Source: Halorientalis persicus (GTDB taxonomy: Archaea; Halobacteriota; Halobacteria; Halobacteriales; Haloarculaceae). From it: a stretch of 64,000 nucleotides of DNA. The notes beneath the pieces are model-generated. The model saw only the letters and a list, made by a program, of their open reading frames with translations, was not told the origin of the DNA and ran no database searches. Within the stretch, counting starts at the first letter, position 1. Each line of letters opens with the position of its first letter. The DNA lies in contig NZ_FOCX01000003.1 in NCBI RefSeq assembly GCF_900110215.1, positions 1-64,000 of the forward strand, read 5' to 3'. This document shows positions 51,856 to 60,673 of the stretch, piece by piece. A program made the position numbers and the translations under genes.

Positions 51856-53307
51856 TCAGGCGACCTGGTCGATCCAGTCCTGGGCGCGTGACTCAGACAC
51901 TTCGGCGGCCTCGGCGACCGTGGCGGCGTCGGCCGCGGCCAGATCGGCGACCGTCTCGATGCCGGCGGCCTGCAGGCGTTCGGCGTAGGTCGGGCCGATG
52001 CCGTTGACCGTGTCCACACCGTCGGCACCCTCCTCGCCGGTGAGGGTGGCCTGTTCGCCGTCCTCGTTCTCGGTCGTCTCGACCTCGATCTCGTCGTCCT
52101 CGGCCGGCGGTTCGTCTGCTTCGGGTTCTTCTTCGGTCTCGACGGCCTCGTCGGTTCCCTCGCCGATCTCGATCTCGGTGGCTTCCTCCTCGATTCCCAC
52201 GTCTTCGCTTTGCTCGTGGAACCACTCGGCGGCGCGGGGCCAGACGTCCTCGTGGGAGGATCCCGAGACCGACAGGCCGATGTGGCCGGTCGGGTACTCG
52301 ATGGTCTCGATATCGTCGGAGCCGACCACGTCGTTGAACGGCTTGCTCGCCGCCGCCGGGATGAGGTGGTCGTACTCGCCCATGAGCTGGAGGATGGGCA
52401 TATCGATCTTGGAGACGTCGACGTGTTTCCCGTCCAGAGACAGCTCGTTCTTGTAGAGCTTGTTGTCCTGGTAGATGTCGCCCAGGAACTGCTCGTAGGC
52501 CGCGCCGGCGAGGTCGATCCCCTCGTCGAGCCAGCGCTCCATCCGGGCGAAGTTCTCGACGAAGGCCTCGTTCTCGAGGTTGTCGTACAGCCGGACGTAC
52601 TTCGAGACGAAGTTGTCGACGGGGTCCATCAGGGCGAAGCCGACGTCCAACATCCCCGCGGGGACGTTCCCGAACGCGTCGGTCACGTCCTCGGGGTCGT
52701 AGTACTCGTCGCTGCCCCACTCTTCGAGGACGCCCCCGGTCTCGTCGAAGTAGAGACCGGCAGCCATCAGGGCCAGCGCGTTGACCTTCTCGGGGTGGAG
52801 TGCGGCGTACATCGCCGTCATGGTCCCGCCCATGCAGTAGCCCAGAATGTTGATCTGCTCCTGTCCGGACCGCTCGGCGACCTCCTCGACGCAGTTGTGG
52901 ATGTACCGGTTGACGTAGTCGTCGAGCGTGAGGTACTGATCCATCCGGGACGGTTCGTTCCAGTCGATGAGGTACACGTCGTGGCCCGCCTCGAGCAGGC
53001 GGCGCACGACGGACCGCTCGGGCTGGAGGTCGAGGATGTACGGCTTGTTGATCAGCGCGTACACGATGAGGATCGGCACGTCACACTGCTCGTCCTCGGG
53101 CACCTCGATGCCGGCGTCCTCGGGCTTGTAGTGGAGCAGTTCCAGCTTGTTCTCGGTGTAGACGACCTCGCTGGGGGTCTCGCCGACCTCGATGTTCGCC
53201 AGCGGGCCGGCCCGTTCGGGGGCGACGCTGGCTTTCTCCAGACCGTCGGCCATCGCCTCGAACCCCTTGCGCTGGGCGTCCAGTGCGTTCGCGAACGGGT
53301 TGATCAT
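51856..53307 (-). CDS. phaC: class III-type PHA synthase, PhaC subunit, with C-terminal HhH extension
   Basis: Polymerises (R)-3-hydroxyacyl-CoA into PHA together with PhaE. 483 residues. Core about 1-360: lipase-like box [15 protein letters not shown] with nucleophile Cys158, then Asp313 (GEYDHLIPA) and His342 ([10 protein letters not shown]), the expected triad. Beyond 365 is a long acidic linker of Glu/Asp-rich residues, followed by a 50-residue tail ([23 protein letters not shown] ... [11 protein letters not shown]) that looks like helix-hairpin-helix units. Start overlaps the end of phaE by 4 bases. Confidence 0.96.
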   Translation of the reverse strand: MINPFANALDAQRKGFEAMADGLEKASVAPERAGPLANIEVGETPSEVVYTENKLELLHYKPEDAGIEVPEDEQCDVPILIVYALINKPYILDLQPERSVVRRLLEAGHDVYLIDWNEPSRMDQYLTLDDYVNRYIHNCVEEVAERSGQEQINILGYCMGGTMTAMYAALHPEKVNALALMAAGLYFDETGGVLEEWGSDEYYDPEDVTDAFGNVPAGMLDVGFALMDPVDNFVSKYVRLYDNLENEAFVENFARMERWLDEGIDLAGAAYEQFLGDIYQDNKLYKNELSLDGKHVDVSKIDMPILQLMGEYDHLIPAAASKPFNDVVGSDDIETIEYPTGHIGLSVSGSSHEDVWPRAAEWFHEQSEDVGIEEEATEIEIGEGTDEAVETEEEPEADEPPAEDDEIEVETTENEDGEQATLTGEEGADGVDTVNGIGPTYAERLQAAGIETVADLAAADAATVAEAAEVSESRAQDWIDQVA

Positions 53308-53846
53308 AGTTCCTCGAGGATCTCGTCGAGCTTCTGCTCGACGGCGTGCTGGCGACGCTCCAGTTCGACGAGTCGCTCGCCGACCTCCATCACGTCGTCA
53401 CGGGTGGGCAGGCCCAGCTGCTGGATCGTGTCCTGGGTGACCTCGTCGGCCTCTTCCTGCATATCCATCATCGCCTCGACCAGTTGGCCGTTGGCGGCGG
53501 CAAAGGCGGAGGTGCCCATGACTTCCTTGAAGGCCTCGTTGGCCGACTGGAGCCAGATGTCACGCATCTCGGAGGGCTCGACGTCCTCGCCCTGGGCCGC
53601 GTCGGTCGTGCGCTCGAACATCTTCTCGGAGGCGTCCATCCAGACCTCGTAGGCGCGGTTGTACCCCTCGAAGCCTTCGGCGACTTCGTCTTCCTCGGGC
53701 ATCGAGCCCTCGACGGCCTCTGCCCAGGACTCCATGAAGGCCGCCTGGGCCTTCATGTTCTGCTCGACGGAGTCCGCGACCGCGTCGTTCATCTCCTCTA
53801 CCATCTCGTTCCAGTCGTCCATCGGGTCGTTGGTTGTATCGCTCAT
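53304..53846 (-). CDS. phaE: PHA synthase subunit PhaE
   Basis: 180 residues, all helix, acidic. Partner of PhaC in class III synthases. Recognisable regions are [58 protein letters not shown] and a C-terminal coiled coil [35 protein letters not shown]. The haloarchaeal form is shorter than bacterial PhaE. ATG of phaC overlaps its stop. Confidence 0.93.
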   Translation of the reverse strand: MSDTTNDPMDDWNEMVEEMNDAVADSVEQNMKAQAAFMESWAEAVEGSMPEEDEVAEGFEGYNRAYEVWMDASEKMFERTTDAAQGEDVEPSEMRDIWLQSANEAFKEVMGTSAFAAANGQLVEAMMDMQEEADEVTQDTIQQLGLPTRDDVMEVGERLVELERRQHAVEQKLDEILEEL

Positions 53847-53897
53847 GGTGTATCGTTTGTAGCCGACAACAAAAATCGGGTTGGTCGTTCGTGCCGG

Positions 53898-54449
53898 TCA
53901 GGCCTCGAGGGATTCCTGGGCCTGCTCCTGGACTTCCTGGACCTGGTCCTGGACCTGCTCGACCTGGTCCTGCATCTGCTCGAGCTGGTCTTCGACCTGC
54001 TCGGCGGCTTCGATGGACTGGCCTTCGAGGTCCTCGTGGGCCTCCAGGACCATCTCGATCTGCTCGTCCATCGCGTCGAGGTAGTCCGTGGTCAGGTCCT
54101 CGTAGGCGTCGAGCCCGTCACGGGTCTCGGCTTCGATGTTCTCGAACAGTTCGGCGTGGTTCTCGAGGAGGAACTCGAACTGCTCGTCGACGGCTTCGCG
54201 GATCTCCTCGACGGAGCCGGCCGCGCCGGGCATGGTGCTCTCGATCGCGTCGAGGTAGCTGTCGAAGGCGGTCTTGGACAGTTCGACGGTGCGGCGCTGG
54301 GCCGACTCCTGACTGTCGAGGCTGTCGACGAAGGCCTCGCTGACGGTCTGCTGGAACTCGACGCCCTGCTCGACCGCGTTCTGACTCTGCTTGATCGCCT
54401 GGCGCTGCATCTCGAACGTCGTCGTAATGGGGGTGGTGTACTCTGTCAT
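53898..54449 (-). CDS. phaP: PHA granule-associated protein (phasin)
   Basis: 183 residues forming long amphipathic helices; the C-terminal half is a heptad-type coiled coil rich in Gln, Glu and Leu (EQVEDQLEQMQDQVEQVQ). It coats PHA granules and limits their size. Lies between phaR and phaE, 51 bases from phaE and 7 bases after phaR, in the order phaR-phaP-phaE-phaC known from Haloferax. Confidence 0.92.
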   Translation of the reverse strand: MTEYTTPITTTFEMQRQAIKQSQNAVEQGVEFQQTVSEAFVDSLDSQESAQRRTVELSKTAFDSYLDAIESTMPGAAGSVEEIREAVDEQFEFLLENHAELFENIEAETRDGLDAYEDLTTDYLDAMDEQIEMVLEAHEDLEGQSIEAAEQVEDQLEQMQDQVEQVQDQVQEVQEQAQESLEA

Positions 54450-54456
54450 AGTGGGT

Positions 54457-54768
54457 TCACTCCTGGGAACGCTTGCGCTTGACCGGAACCACGACAGTCT
54501 GGACGATGTCGCCCTCCTCGATGTCGAGCGCCTCGCGCTCGGCGTCGGGAATGCTGATGCGTCCGCCGCTCTGGACGCGGGTCTTGAACGTCGCCATCTG
54601 ACTCATCGCGCCCAACTGGGGGACGCCAACGCCCGACGTGCTGGCACCGAGCAGCTGCTGGATAAATTCCTGTTGCTGCTCCATCGCCTGCTCGCTGGCC
54701 TGCTGGAATCCCTTCATCATCTGCGGGGGCCACATGACGCCGTCCTCGCTGTCGTGTTGCTCGGTCAT
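54457..54768 (-). CDS. phaR: PhaR-like AbrB/SpoVT-domain regulator
   Basis: 103 residues from ATG 54768. N-terminal part (MWPPQMMKGFQQASEQAMEQQQEF) is amphipathic, like a phasin helix; the C-terminal 45 residues form an AbrB-type swapped-hairpin DNA-binding domain (ATFKTRVQSGGRISIPDAERE ... DIVQTVVVPVKRK). This fits a regulator that binds both granules and its own promoter, as described for Haloferax mediterranei PhaR. First gene of the leftward PHA operon. Confidence 0.92.
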   Translation of the reverse strand: MTEQHDSEDGVMWPPQMMKGFQQASEQAMEQQQEFIQQLLGASTSGVGVPQLGAMSQMATFKTRVQSGGRISIPDAEREALDIEEGDIVQTVVVPVKRKRSQE

Positions 54769-54796
54769 CCCTTCACTACTCTCTACGCCACTCGAC

Positions 54797-54855
54797 ACCA
54801 TAAGGGTTATGCTTCTGACCACTCATTACCATGTATTGGTAGCAAATGGTAGCAA
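54797..54855. promoter_or_regulatory. divergent phaR/phaJ control region with TGGTA repeats
   Basis: TTATG/CATAA dyad at 54799-54811 contains a TATA-like CTTATGG for phaR, about 30 bases before the ATG at 54768. Next to it TACCA (54827-54831) and TGGTA (54837-54841) form a 5-base inverted repeat, and TGGTAGCAA occurs twice as a direct repeat at 54837-54845 and 54847-54855. These are candidate PhaR sites by position only. Confidence 0.5.
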
Positions 54856-54971
54856 CTGAACCCGCGGGGGCCGATCGCCGACCCTCACCGGCCACGCCGA
54901 GCGCGCGCGATTCGTACAGAGCGGCCCGCAGATGCCGCTCTGGAGCCGACGGATCATGTGAACCACCACGC

Positions 54972-54978
54972 TTTAATA
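54972..54978 (+). promoter_or_regulatory. TATA box of the phaJ-like gene
   Basis: TTTAATA is centred 29 bases before the ATG at 55004, fitting a leaderless transcript. Confidence 0.6.
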
Positions 54979-55003
54979 CAGCCACTTCCAACAACTGGTG
55001 CCA

Positions 55004-55621
55004 ATGAGCTCCAACCCGCACCGGAGCGCGTTGCTGGACACGTGGACGGAGACCTCGTCGCACGTTTTCAACAGCGTTCTCGCGGCGAACAGAGCGGCGT
55101 TCGCGGCCTTCGGTGTCAACTCCGACGACGACACCGACGAGGACCCGACGCTGCCGCCGCGAGAGCGGATCGAACCCGACGAAGACCTCCCCGAGTGGAC
55201 CATCGAACGGACCGAAGACGACCGAACCGAACTCGGCGTCGGGGACCGCATCGAGTTCACCAAGACCATCTCCGAGGACGACGTTACCTCGTTCGCGGCT
55301 GCCAGCGGCGACACCAACCCGCTACACCTCGACGACGAGTACGCCTCCGAGACCCGGTTCCGGGGCCGGATCGCTCACGGGACGCTCGTCGGCGGCCTCA
55401 TCAGCGCCGCCCTCGCCCGCGTGCCCGGACTGGTCGTCTATCTCTCGCAGGATCTGGAATTCCACAACCCGGTCCGTATCGGTGATCGCCTCACCGCCGA
55501 GATCGAGATCGTCGAGGACCTGGGCAACGACCAGTTCCGGCTGACCACGCAGGTCAAGCAGGACGAGGAAGTCGTCATCGACGGCGAAGCCGTCATCCTG
55601 GTCGACGAACAGCCCGAGTAA
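55004..55621 (+). CDS. phaJ: (R)-specific enoyl-CoA hydratase-like MaoC protein
   Basis: 205 residues. The MaoC hydratase core (about 75-200) has FAAASGDTNPLHLDDEYASETRFRGRIAHGTLVGGLIS, including the Asp and His of the catalytic dyad. An N-terminal extension of about 75 residues is added: residues 8-35 (ALLDTWTETSSHVFNSVLAANRAAFAAF) form an amphipathic helix, then an acidic linker. Converts trans-2-enoyl-CoA to (R)-3-hydroxyacyl-CoA for the synthase. Divergent from phaR. GTG 54998 is an alternative start two codons upstream. Confidence 0.9.
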   Translation: MSSNPHRSALLDTWTETSSHVFNSVLAANRAAFAAFGVNSDDDTDEDPTLPPRERIEPDEDLPEWTIERTEDDRTELGVGDRIEFTKTISEDDVTSFAAASGDTNPLHLDDEYASETRFRGRIAHGTLVGGLISAALARVPGLVVYLSQDLEFHNPVRIGDRLTAEIEIVEDLGNDQFRLTTQVKQDEEVVIDGEAVILVDEQPE

Positions 55622-55642
55622 ACTTCAGCACGCGCGCTCCGC

Positions 55643-55665
55643 TTTCTGCCTGCATCGCGGCAGGA
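55643..55665. terminator. hairpin after the phaJ-like gene
   Basis: TTCTGCC and GGCAGGAA around TGCATCGC form a short stem 22 bases after the stop, followed by CCTTCTC. A weak candidate terminator. Confidence 0.3.
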
Positions 55666-55790
55666 ACCTTCTCTCGCCATCACACTCGTCGGTTTAATGA
55701 CATTTATCGCTGGCGGCCGACACGCTTCCAGTTGCTGGCGGCCATCGAATTTCGGTTACCAGTGTTCAGAATTCGCGCTTTTCGCTCCCG

Positions 55791-56669
55791 CTAGCTCGCC
55801 AGAAACTCCGCCAGCACGCGGTTGAACGTGGCTGGCCGTTCCCGGGGTGGCCAGTGGCCACAGTCTTCGAGGACGTGCAGGCGGCTGTCCGGCAGTCGGT
55901 CGTGGGCGCGCTCGGACCACGTCGTCGGCAGGAGGGTGTCGTCGTCGCCGTGGACGAGTAGCGTCGGGACGCCCAGCTCGGAGAGATCGTCGACGTAACA
56001 GGTCCGGAACCCGAAGGCACCGAACTCGCTGCGCTGCCAGCGCCGGAGGGTGCGACCGCAGGCGTCGTCCTGAAGAACCTCGTGGATCTCCGTGACGAAC
56101 TCCTCGGAGGCCTGGGTCATGTACCCGCGGAGCGTGTCCCGGACGGTCCCTTCGTTGACGCCCATCGTGTTCCAGACGAACTGGTCGACGACGGGCATCC
56201 GCAGGGCGACCGACGCCATCGGTCGCCAACCGGCGTCGGCTCCCAGTCCGTAGCTGTCGACCAGCGCCAGCCGTTCGACCTCCGCTTCCAGCGCGTAGCC
56301 CAGCGCGATCGCGCCGCCCATCGAGATGCCGGCGACGCTGGGCCGGTCGAGATCCAGTTCCTCGACCAGCCCCGACAGCACGTCGACGTAGTAGTCGGTC
56401 GTGTACCGGATGTTCGGCTTGTCGCTGGCCCCGTGGCCCGGCAGGTCCGGCGCGATCACGCGGTGGTCCTCGGCCAGGTGTGGGATCGCGTGTTTCCAGG
56501 AGATGTGTTTCGCGTCGAGACCGACGCCGTGTAACAACACCAGCGGTCGCCCCTCGCCCGTGTTTCTGTACCGGACGGTCGTCGTCGTTTCCCGTCCCGA
56601 CCCGTCTTCGGCCGTCACCTCGACCGCGCGTTGCCCGCCGGTTCCGGCGTCACTGCTCGAACTCGCCAT
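55791..56669 (-). CDS. alpha/beta hydrolase
   Basis: 292 residues. HGVGLDAKHISW (oxyanion), DLPGHGASDKP, nucleophile elbow VAGISMGGAIALGYA (G-I-S-M-G), acid loop LLVHGDDDTLLP and C-terminal His in EDCGHWPPRERP. All parts of the Ser-Asp-His triad are present. Substrate unknown; position near the PHA locus does not by itself imply PHA breakdown. Confidence 0.9.
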   Translation of the reverse strand: MASSSSDAGTGGQRAVEVTAEDGSGRETTTTVRYRNTGEGRPLVLLHGVGLDAKHISWKHAIPHLAEDHRVIAPDLPGHGASDKPNIRYTTDYYVDVLSGLVEELDLDRPSVAGISMGGAIALGYALEAEVERLALVDSYGLGADAGWRPMASVALRMPVVDQFVWNTMGVNEGTVRDTLRGYMTQASEEFVTEIHEVLQDDACGRTLRRWQRSEFGAFGFRTCYVDDLSELGVPTLLVHGDDDTLLPTTWSERAHDRLPDSRLHVLEDCGHWPPRERPATFNRVLAEFLAS

Positions 56670-56711
56670 TCACCATTACCTCGGGACGACAGACCTTGTG
56701 TCTTCGGAAAC

Positions 56712-57425
56712 TCACGACGCGTCGACCCGCCGATCCCACGGCGACGAACCGGTGAGGTTCGTCTCCGCGAGGCCGACGACGAGCAGGCTCCCGCCGGCGA
56801 ACGCCAGAGCCGCCACGTGCCCGGCCGGAGACAGGCCCAGCGTCCAAAGCCCGAGTGCGGTCACGCCCAGGCACCCGCCCAAGATAGAGACCGTGACGCC
56901 CGTCGCCCGTAGCCAGCCGTCGCCGCGCCCGACCGCCGCGTTGACCGTGACGTGTCCGGCCAGGACCGCCGCGCCGAGCAGGCCGACCAGCGATCCGGCG
57001 GCGTACCCGGCCGCCAGCGTCGCGCCGCCGACGCTCCGGCGTCCCAGCGCCGCCCGGTCGCTCCGGCCGGCGACACCGACGACGACCCACGCGAGGATCG
57101 TCCCGAACGCCGCCGCCACGCCCGCGACGCCAGGGTTCTCGCCGGCCGCCGTCAGCATCGCGACCGCCCCGAGACTCGACAGCAGGGGTCCGACCGCCAC
57201 CGCCAGCCAGTCGGTTGCCACCCCCTCGTGGTCGTCCAGTCGCTGGGTCGCCGCGATCCAGGCGACGAGCAACCCCGCGCTGACGGCCATGCCTGCGATG
57301 ATCGCGATGCCCAGCACCCCGTCGCCGGTCCCCGGCGTGGCCGCCGCGGCCCGGTCCACGGCCGCGTCGCTCCCGAGCACGGCGACACTCGACCCGACCG
57401 TCGCGACCCACCACGCGTCGCTCAT
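56712..57425 (-). CDS. polytopic membrane protein
   Basis: 237 residues, about seven hydrophobic segments with little charged loop sequence (VLGIAIIAGMAVSAGLLVAWIAATQ; AAFGTILAWVVVGVAG; TGVTVSILGGCLGVTALGLWTLGLS). No transporter motif. Unknown function. The next 217 bases up to the Cgi121 gene contain no recognisable gene. Confidence 0.7.
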   Translation of the reverse strand: MSDAWWVATVGSSVAVLGSDAAVDRAAAATPGTGDGVLGIAIIAGMAVSAGLLVAWIAATQRLDDHEGVATDWLAVAVGPLLSSLGAVAMLTAAGENPGVAGVAAAFGTILAWVVVGVAGRSDRAALGRRSVGGATLAAGYAAGSLVGLLGAAVLAGHVTVNAAVGRGDGWLRATGVTVSILGGCLGVTALGLWTLGLSPAGHVAALAFAGGSLLVVGLAETNLTGSSPWDRRVDAS

Positions 57426-57642
57426 GCGTGCGGTGTGTGTCCGGACGACTCGCGTTCACACCCGAGACCCCCCGTTCCGGCTCCGCCGAAACCCCTGTTA
57501 TCGTATAGCATACCTGCTGGTAGTTACGCCGTGGTACCGGCACGAACCACCGACTCTCGGTCGGCGCTCGCCCCCGTCGTCCACTGCGCTCCCCCGAGCG
57601 GACCGAGCGAGGCCGGTCGTTTCAAGCTTCCGACCAGACAGC

Positions 57643-58143
57643 TCACTTCTCGACGGCGAGCAGGGCCACCCGCTCGCGGACTAGCGCCGGCAGGCCGGCG
57701 TCCGTGGCCGCGAGTTCCCGGTCGGCCACGTCGAAGAACTCCCGGACGCGCTCCTCGTCGAACGCGCCGAGCGTCTCGGCCGCGTCCAGCAGGTCCGCCA
57801 CCGCCGCGGCCGCCTCGGCTTCGGCCGCTGTATCCGGCACACCGTGGACGACGACCGCGACCGGGCACTTCCCCTCGGTGACCCCCATCTCGAGTGCCCG
57901 CGAGATCTGCCGCCGACCGGCCGCGTACAGCAGGATCTCGACGGCGTGGTCGTCGGCGATGGCTTCGCCCCGTGCCCGGGCCCGGTCGGCACACGCGACC
58001 GCGCGTTCGAGGTGCTCGCGGTCGACGACGTACCGGGCGTCGAACGCCTGGACCGCACAGTCGTGTTCGTCACCGATCTCGCCCAGTTTCGCGACGAACG
58101 CGTCGACGTCCTCGACCGTCGCCGTGCCCTCGACCACCTGCAT
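57643..58143 (-). CDS. cgi121: KEOPS complex subunit Cgi121
   Basis: 166 residues. Part of the KEOPS complex that makes t6A37 on ANN-reading tRNAs; Cgi121 recruits the tRNA 3' end. Visible: VQAFDARYVVDREHLERAVACADRA, DDHAVEILLYAAGRRQISRALEMGVTEG and VAVVVHG. The start is directly downstream of the Hel308 stop (overlapping by one base), indicating cotranscription with the helicase, an arrangement I recall as common in haloarchaea. Confidence 0.9.
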   Translation of the reverse strand: MQVVEGTATVEDVDAFVAKLGEIGDEHDCAVQAFDARYVVDREHLERAVACADRARARGEAIADDHAVEILLYAAGRRQISRALEMGVTEGKCPVAVVVHGVPDTAAEAEAAAAVADLLDAAETLGAFDEERVREFFDVADRELAATDAGLPALVRERVALLAVEK

Positions 58144-60533
58144 CAGAAATCACCCAGGCTGGACTGGTCTTCGGGGTCGTCGGCCGTTCCGTTCGTGCCG
58201 TCCCCGCCGCCCGTCGTGGTCGCGCCGACACCGTCGATGTCGGCCGGTTCGACGCCGTCCATCGACGGGTCCTCCCGGCCGGCGTTTTCCAGCACGTTCT
58301 CGGCGGTCTTCTCCCGGCCCCGGAGCGCCCCGAGGACGACTGCCTTCTCGGCCTCCCGCAAGTCCGCGCGGGTCCGGATGCCGGCGTCGTAGAGCCGGCG
58401 GGCACGTTTCCGTCCGACCCCGCGGACGCTCGCCAGATCGACGAGTTCGCTCTTCACGCCGTGTTCGACGCGGGTCCGTGCCTCCCGGATCGCCGGCACG
58501 CAGTCCATGCCGAGCTCGCCCGCCAGCGACTCCGCGGCTCCCAGCAACCACTGGGTAGTCTCGACCTTCCCGCGGATGTCACCCGGGCCGACGGCGTAGC
58601 GGTCGGTGATCTCGTTCTCGTCGATCTCGCTGGCCCAGTCTTCGAGCAGGCGGGCGGTCTTCAGCGCCGACAGCCAGTCCTCGAAGCGGTCCTCCTCGTA
58701 CTCGCTGGGCATCGGGCCGAGAAACTCCGTCTCGCGCTCGTAGGCCAGTTGCGTGTACTCCTCTTCGTCGCCGCTCCGGAGGTAGAGTTCGTACATATCC
58801 GGCGTCCGCGCGACGAGATGGTAGAGCCCCAGCGCCGACGGCGGTTCTCGGGGCCCGTCGTCGCCGCCATCGTCGGCCGCGAGTTCGCTCGCCCGGGTGA
58901 AACCGGCGGATTCCGCGTCTTCGTCTGGCTCCCGCTCGCGCCCGGCGCTTTGCCCGCCCGCCCGCTCCCAGTCGCGCAGGCCGTCGATGATCTCGGCGGC
59001 ACTCATCGGGTCGAGGTAGAGCCGCGAGACCGTGTGCCCGAGTCCGGTCGCCTGCAATTGATCTCCGTCCCGCTCCAGGAAGTCGTTGACGTCCAGATAG
59101 TCGAGCATCCGGTCGGTGACCCGCTCCAGTTCGTTCCGGTCGGCGTTCTGGGTGGCGTGGAGCGTCCGTTCGAGGAACTCCAGGATCCCCTCGCGGGAAC
59201 TGGCGAAGCCGGACGCGACCGTCGCCAGCAGGTGGGTCCGGAGCGCGGGCTCGGCGGCGAGTTTCGACCGCACCGGCTCGGGGTCGGCCCAGACGTACCG
59301 CTCGAACAGTTCGTCGAGTTCGTCGTGGCTGTTGGCCAGCAGGACGGCCTCGCCGTAGGGATCGAGGCCGGGCCGCCCGGCCCGCCCCATCATCTGGTGG
59401 ACCTCCAGTACCGAGAGCGGAGCCATCCCGCCGGTCGACCCGTCGTAGCGTCGCCAGTCCCGGACGACCACCCGCCGGGAGGGCGTGTTGACGCCCGCCG
59501 CCAGCGTCGGCGTCGCACAGACGACTTTCAGCAGGCGGTCGCGGAAGGCCTCCTCGATCAGCGATCGGTGGTCGTTGGCGAGGCCAGCGTGGTGGAAGGC
59601 CGCGCCCCCTTCGACGGCGTCGGCCAGATCGTCGCTGGTCTCGGTGTCGCTCACGTCCCGGATCTCGGCGGCGATCTCCGCCAGTGTCTCACGCTCGTCG
59701 GCGTCGAGGAAGTCACGCGTCGTCCCGGACAGGCGGCGGGCCGCGGCCTCGGCGTTCCGGCGGGAGTTGACGAACACCAGCGTCGAGCCGTCGTCGGCCA
59801 GCGTGTCCCGGACGATGGCGGCCGTCTCGCTCTCGCTGTTGCGGACTTCCAGCCGTTGCTGACTGCCGTCTTCGAGGTGGAGCGCCTGCCCGTAGTGGAC
59901 CCCCTTCTGGAGTTCGATGGGCCGCCAGTTCGAGTCGACGAGTTCGGCGTCGAGCCAGTCGGCCAGCTCGTCGGCGTTGCCGATGGTGGCAGACAGCGCG
60001 ACGGTCTGGAGACCGGCGTTCAACTGCCGGAGTTTCGCGAGGGTGACCTCCAGGGTGGGGCCGCGCTGGCCGTCGTCGACGAGGTGGACCTCGTCGGCGA
60101 CGACGCAGGACAGCTCCGCGATCCAGTCGGCGTCGTTGCGGACCAGCGAGTCGACCTTCTCGCTGGTCGCGACGATGATGTCCTTGTCGGCGAGCCATCC
60201 GCCGTCGGAATCGTAGTTGCCCGTCGAGACGCCCACCTCGATTCCGTACTCCTCGAACTGTTCGAACTCCTCGGCCTTCTCGCTGGCCAGCGCCCGCAGG
60301 GGGACGATGTAGAGCGCCTTGCCACTCTCCTCGCCCGCCACCGCCGACAGCATCGCCAGCTCGGCGACCAGCGTCTTCCCGCTGGCGGTCGGCACGCTGG
60401 CGACGAGGTTCGCGCCCTCGGTGACGCCCGCCTCGACGGCCTCGGCCTGTGGCGGGTACAGCGCCTCGATACCCTCGTCCTGCAGGTGTCCGGACAGCCA
60501 GCCGGGAACCCCTGGAATCGCCGAAACGTCCAT
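58143..60533 (-). CDS. hel308: Hel308-type ATP-dependent DNA helicase
   Basis: 796 residues. Superfamily 2 helicase acting on stalled forks. Walker [15 protein letters not shown], motif [13 protein letters not shown], motif [16 protein letters not shown], motif IV-type [19 protein letters not shown], motif [21 protein letters not shown]-terminal winged helix and ratchet, ending in HhH ([26 protein letters not shown]) and an acidic tail. Length agrees with archaeal Hel308/Hjm. ATG 60533. Confidence 0.95.
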   Translation of the reverse strand: MDVSAIPGVPGWLSGHLQDEGIEALYPPQAEAVEAGVTEGANLVASVPTASGKTLVAELAMLSAVAGEESGKALYIVPLRALASEKAEEFEQFEEYGIEVGVSTGNYDSDGGWLADKDIIVATSEKVDSLVRNDADWIAELSCVVADEVHLVDDGQRGPTLEVTLAKLRQLNAGLQTVALSATIGNADELADWLDAELVDSNWRPIELQKGVHYGQALHLEDGSQQRLEVRNSESETAAIVRDTLADDGSTLVFVNSRRNAEAAARRLSGTTRDFLDADERETLAEIAAEIRDVSDTETSDDLADAVEGGAAFHHAGLANDHRSLIEEAFRDRLLKVVCATPTLAAGVNTPSRRVVVRDWRRYDGSTGGMAPLSVLEVHQMMGRAGRPGLDPYGEAVLLANSHDELDELFERYVWADPEPVRSKLAAEPALRTHLLATVASGFASSREGILEFLERTLHATQNADRNELERVTDRMLDYLDVNDFLERDGDQLQATGLGHTVSRLYLDPMSAAEIIDGLRDWERAGGQSAGREREPDEDAESAGFTRASELAADDGGDDGPREPPSALGLYHLVARTPDMYELYLRSGDEEEYTQLAYERETEFLGPMPSEYEEDRFEDWLSALKTARLLEDWASEIDENEITDRYAVGPGDIRGKVETTQWLLGAAESLAGELGMDCVPAIREARTRVEHGVKSELVDLASVRGVGRKRARRLYDAGIRTRADLREAEKAVVLGALRGREKTAENVLENAGREDPSMDGVEPADIDGVGATTTGGGDGTNGTADDPEDQSSLGDF

Positions 60534-60673
60534 TACTGCCGTCTTTGCCCGTCACCGGGTTTAAATTGTCGTGTCCCGGGACCCGGCCGTTCGTCCGTTC
60601 GAAACCGGTGATACCTACAAGTGACAGTCAGCGAAAACGCCCCGTAACGCCCCCGCTTTCCCGACCCGTTCCC

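Noticed and set aside
57894-60611. Plus-strand open frame of about 900 codons opposite the helicase
   Set aside because: Entirely antisense to Hel308 and Cgi121; no motif, biased Arg/Pro/Gly composition. Hel308 motifs on the other strand are complete.
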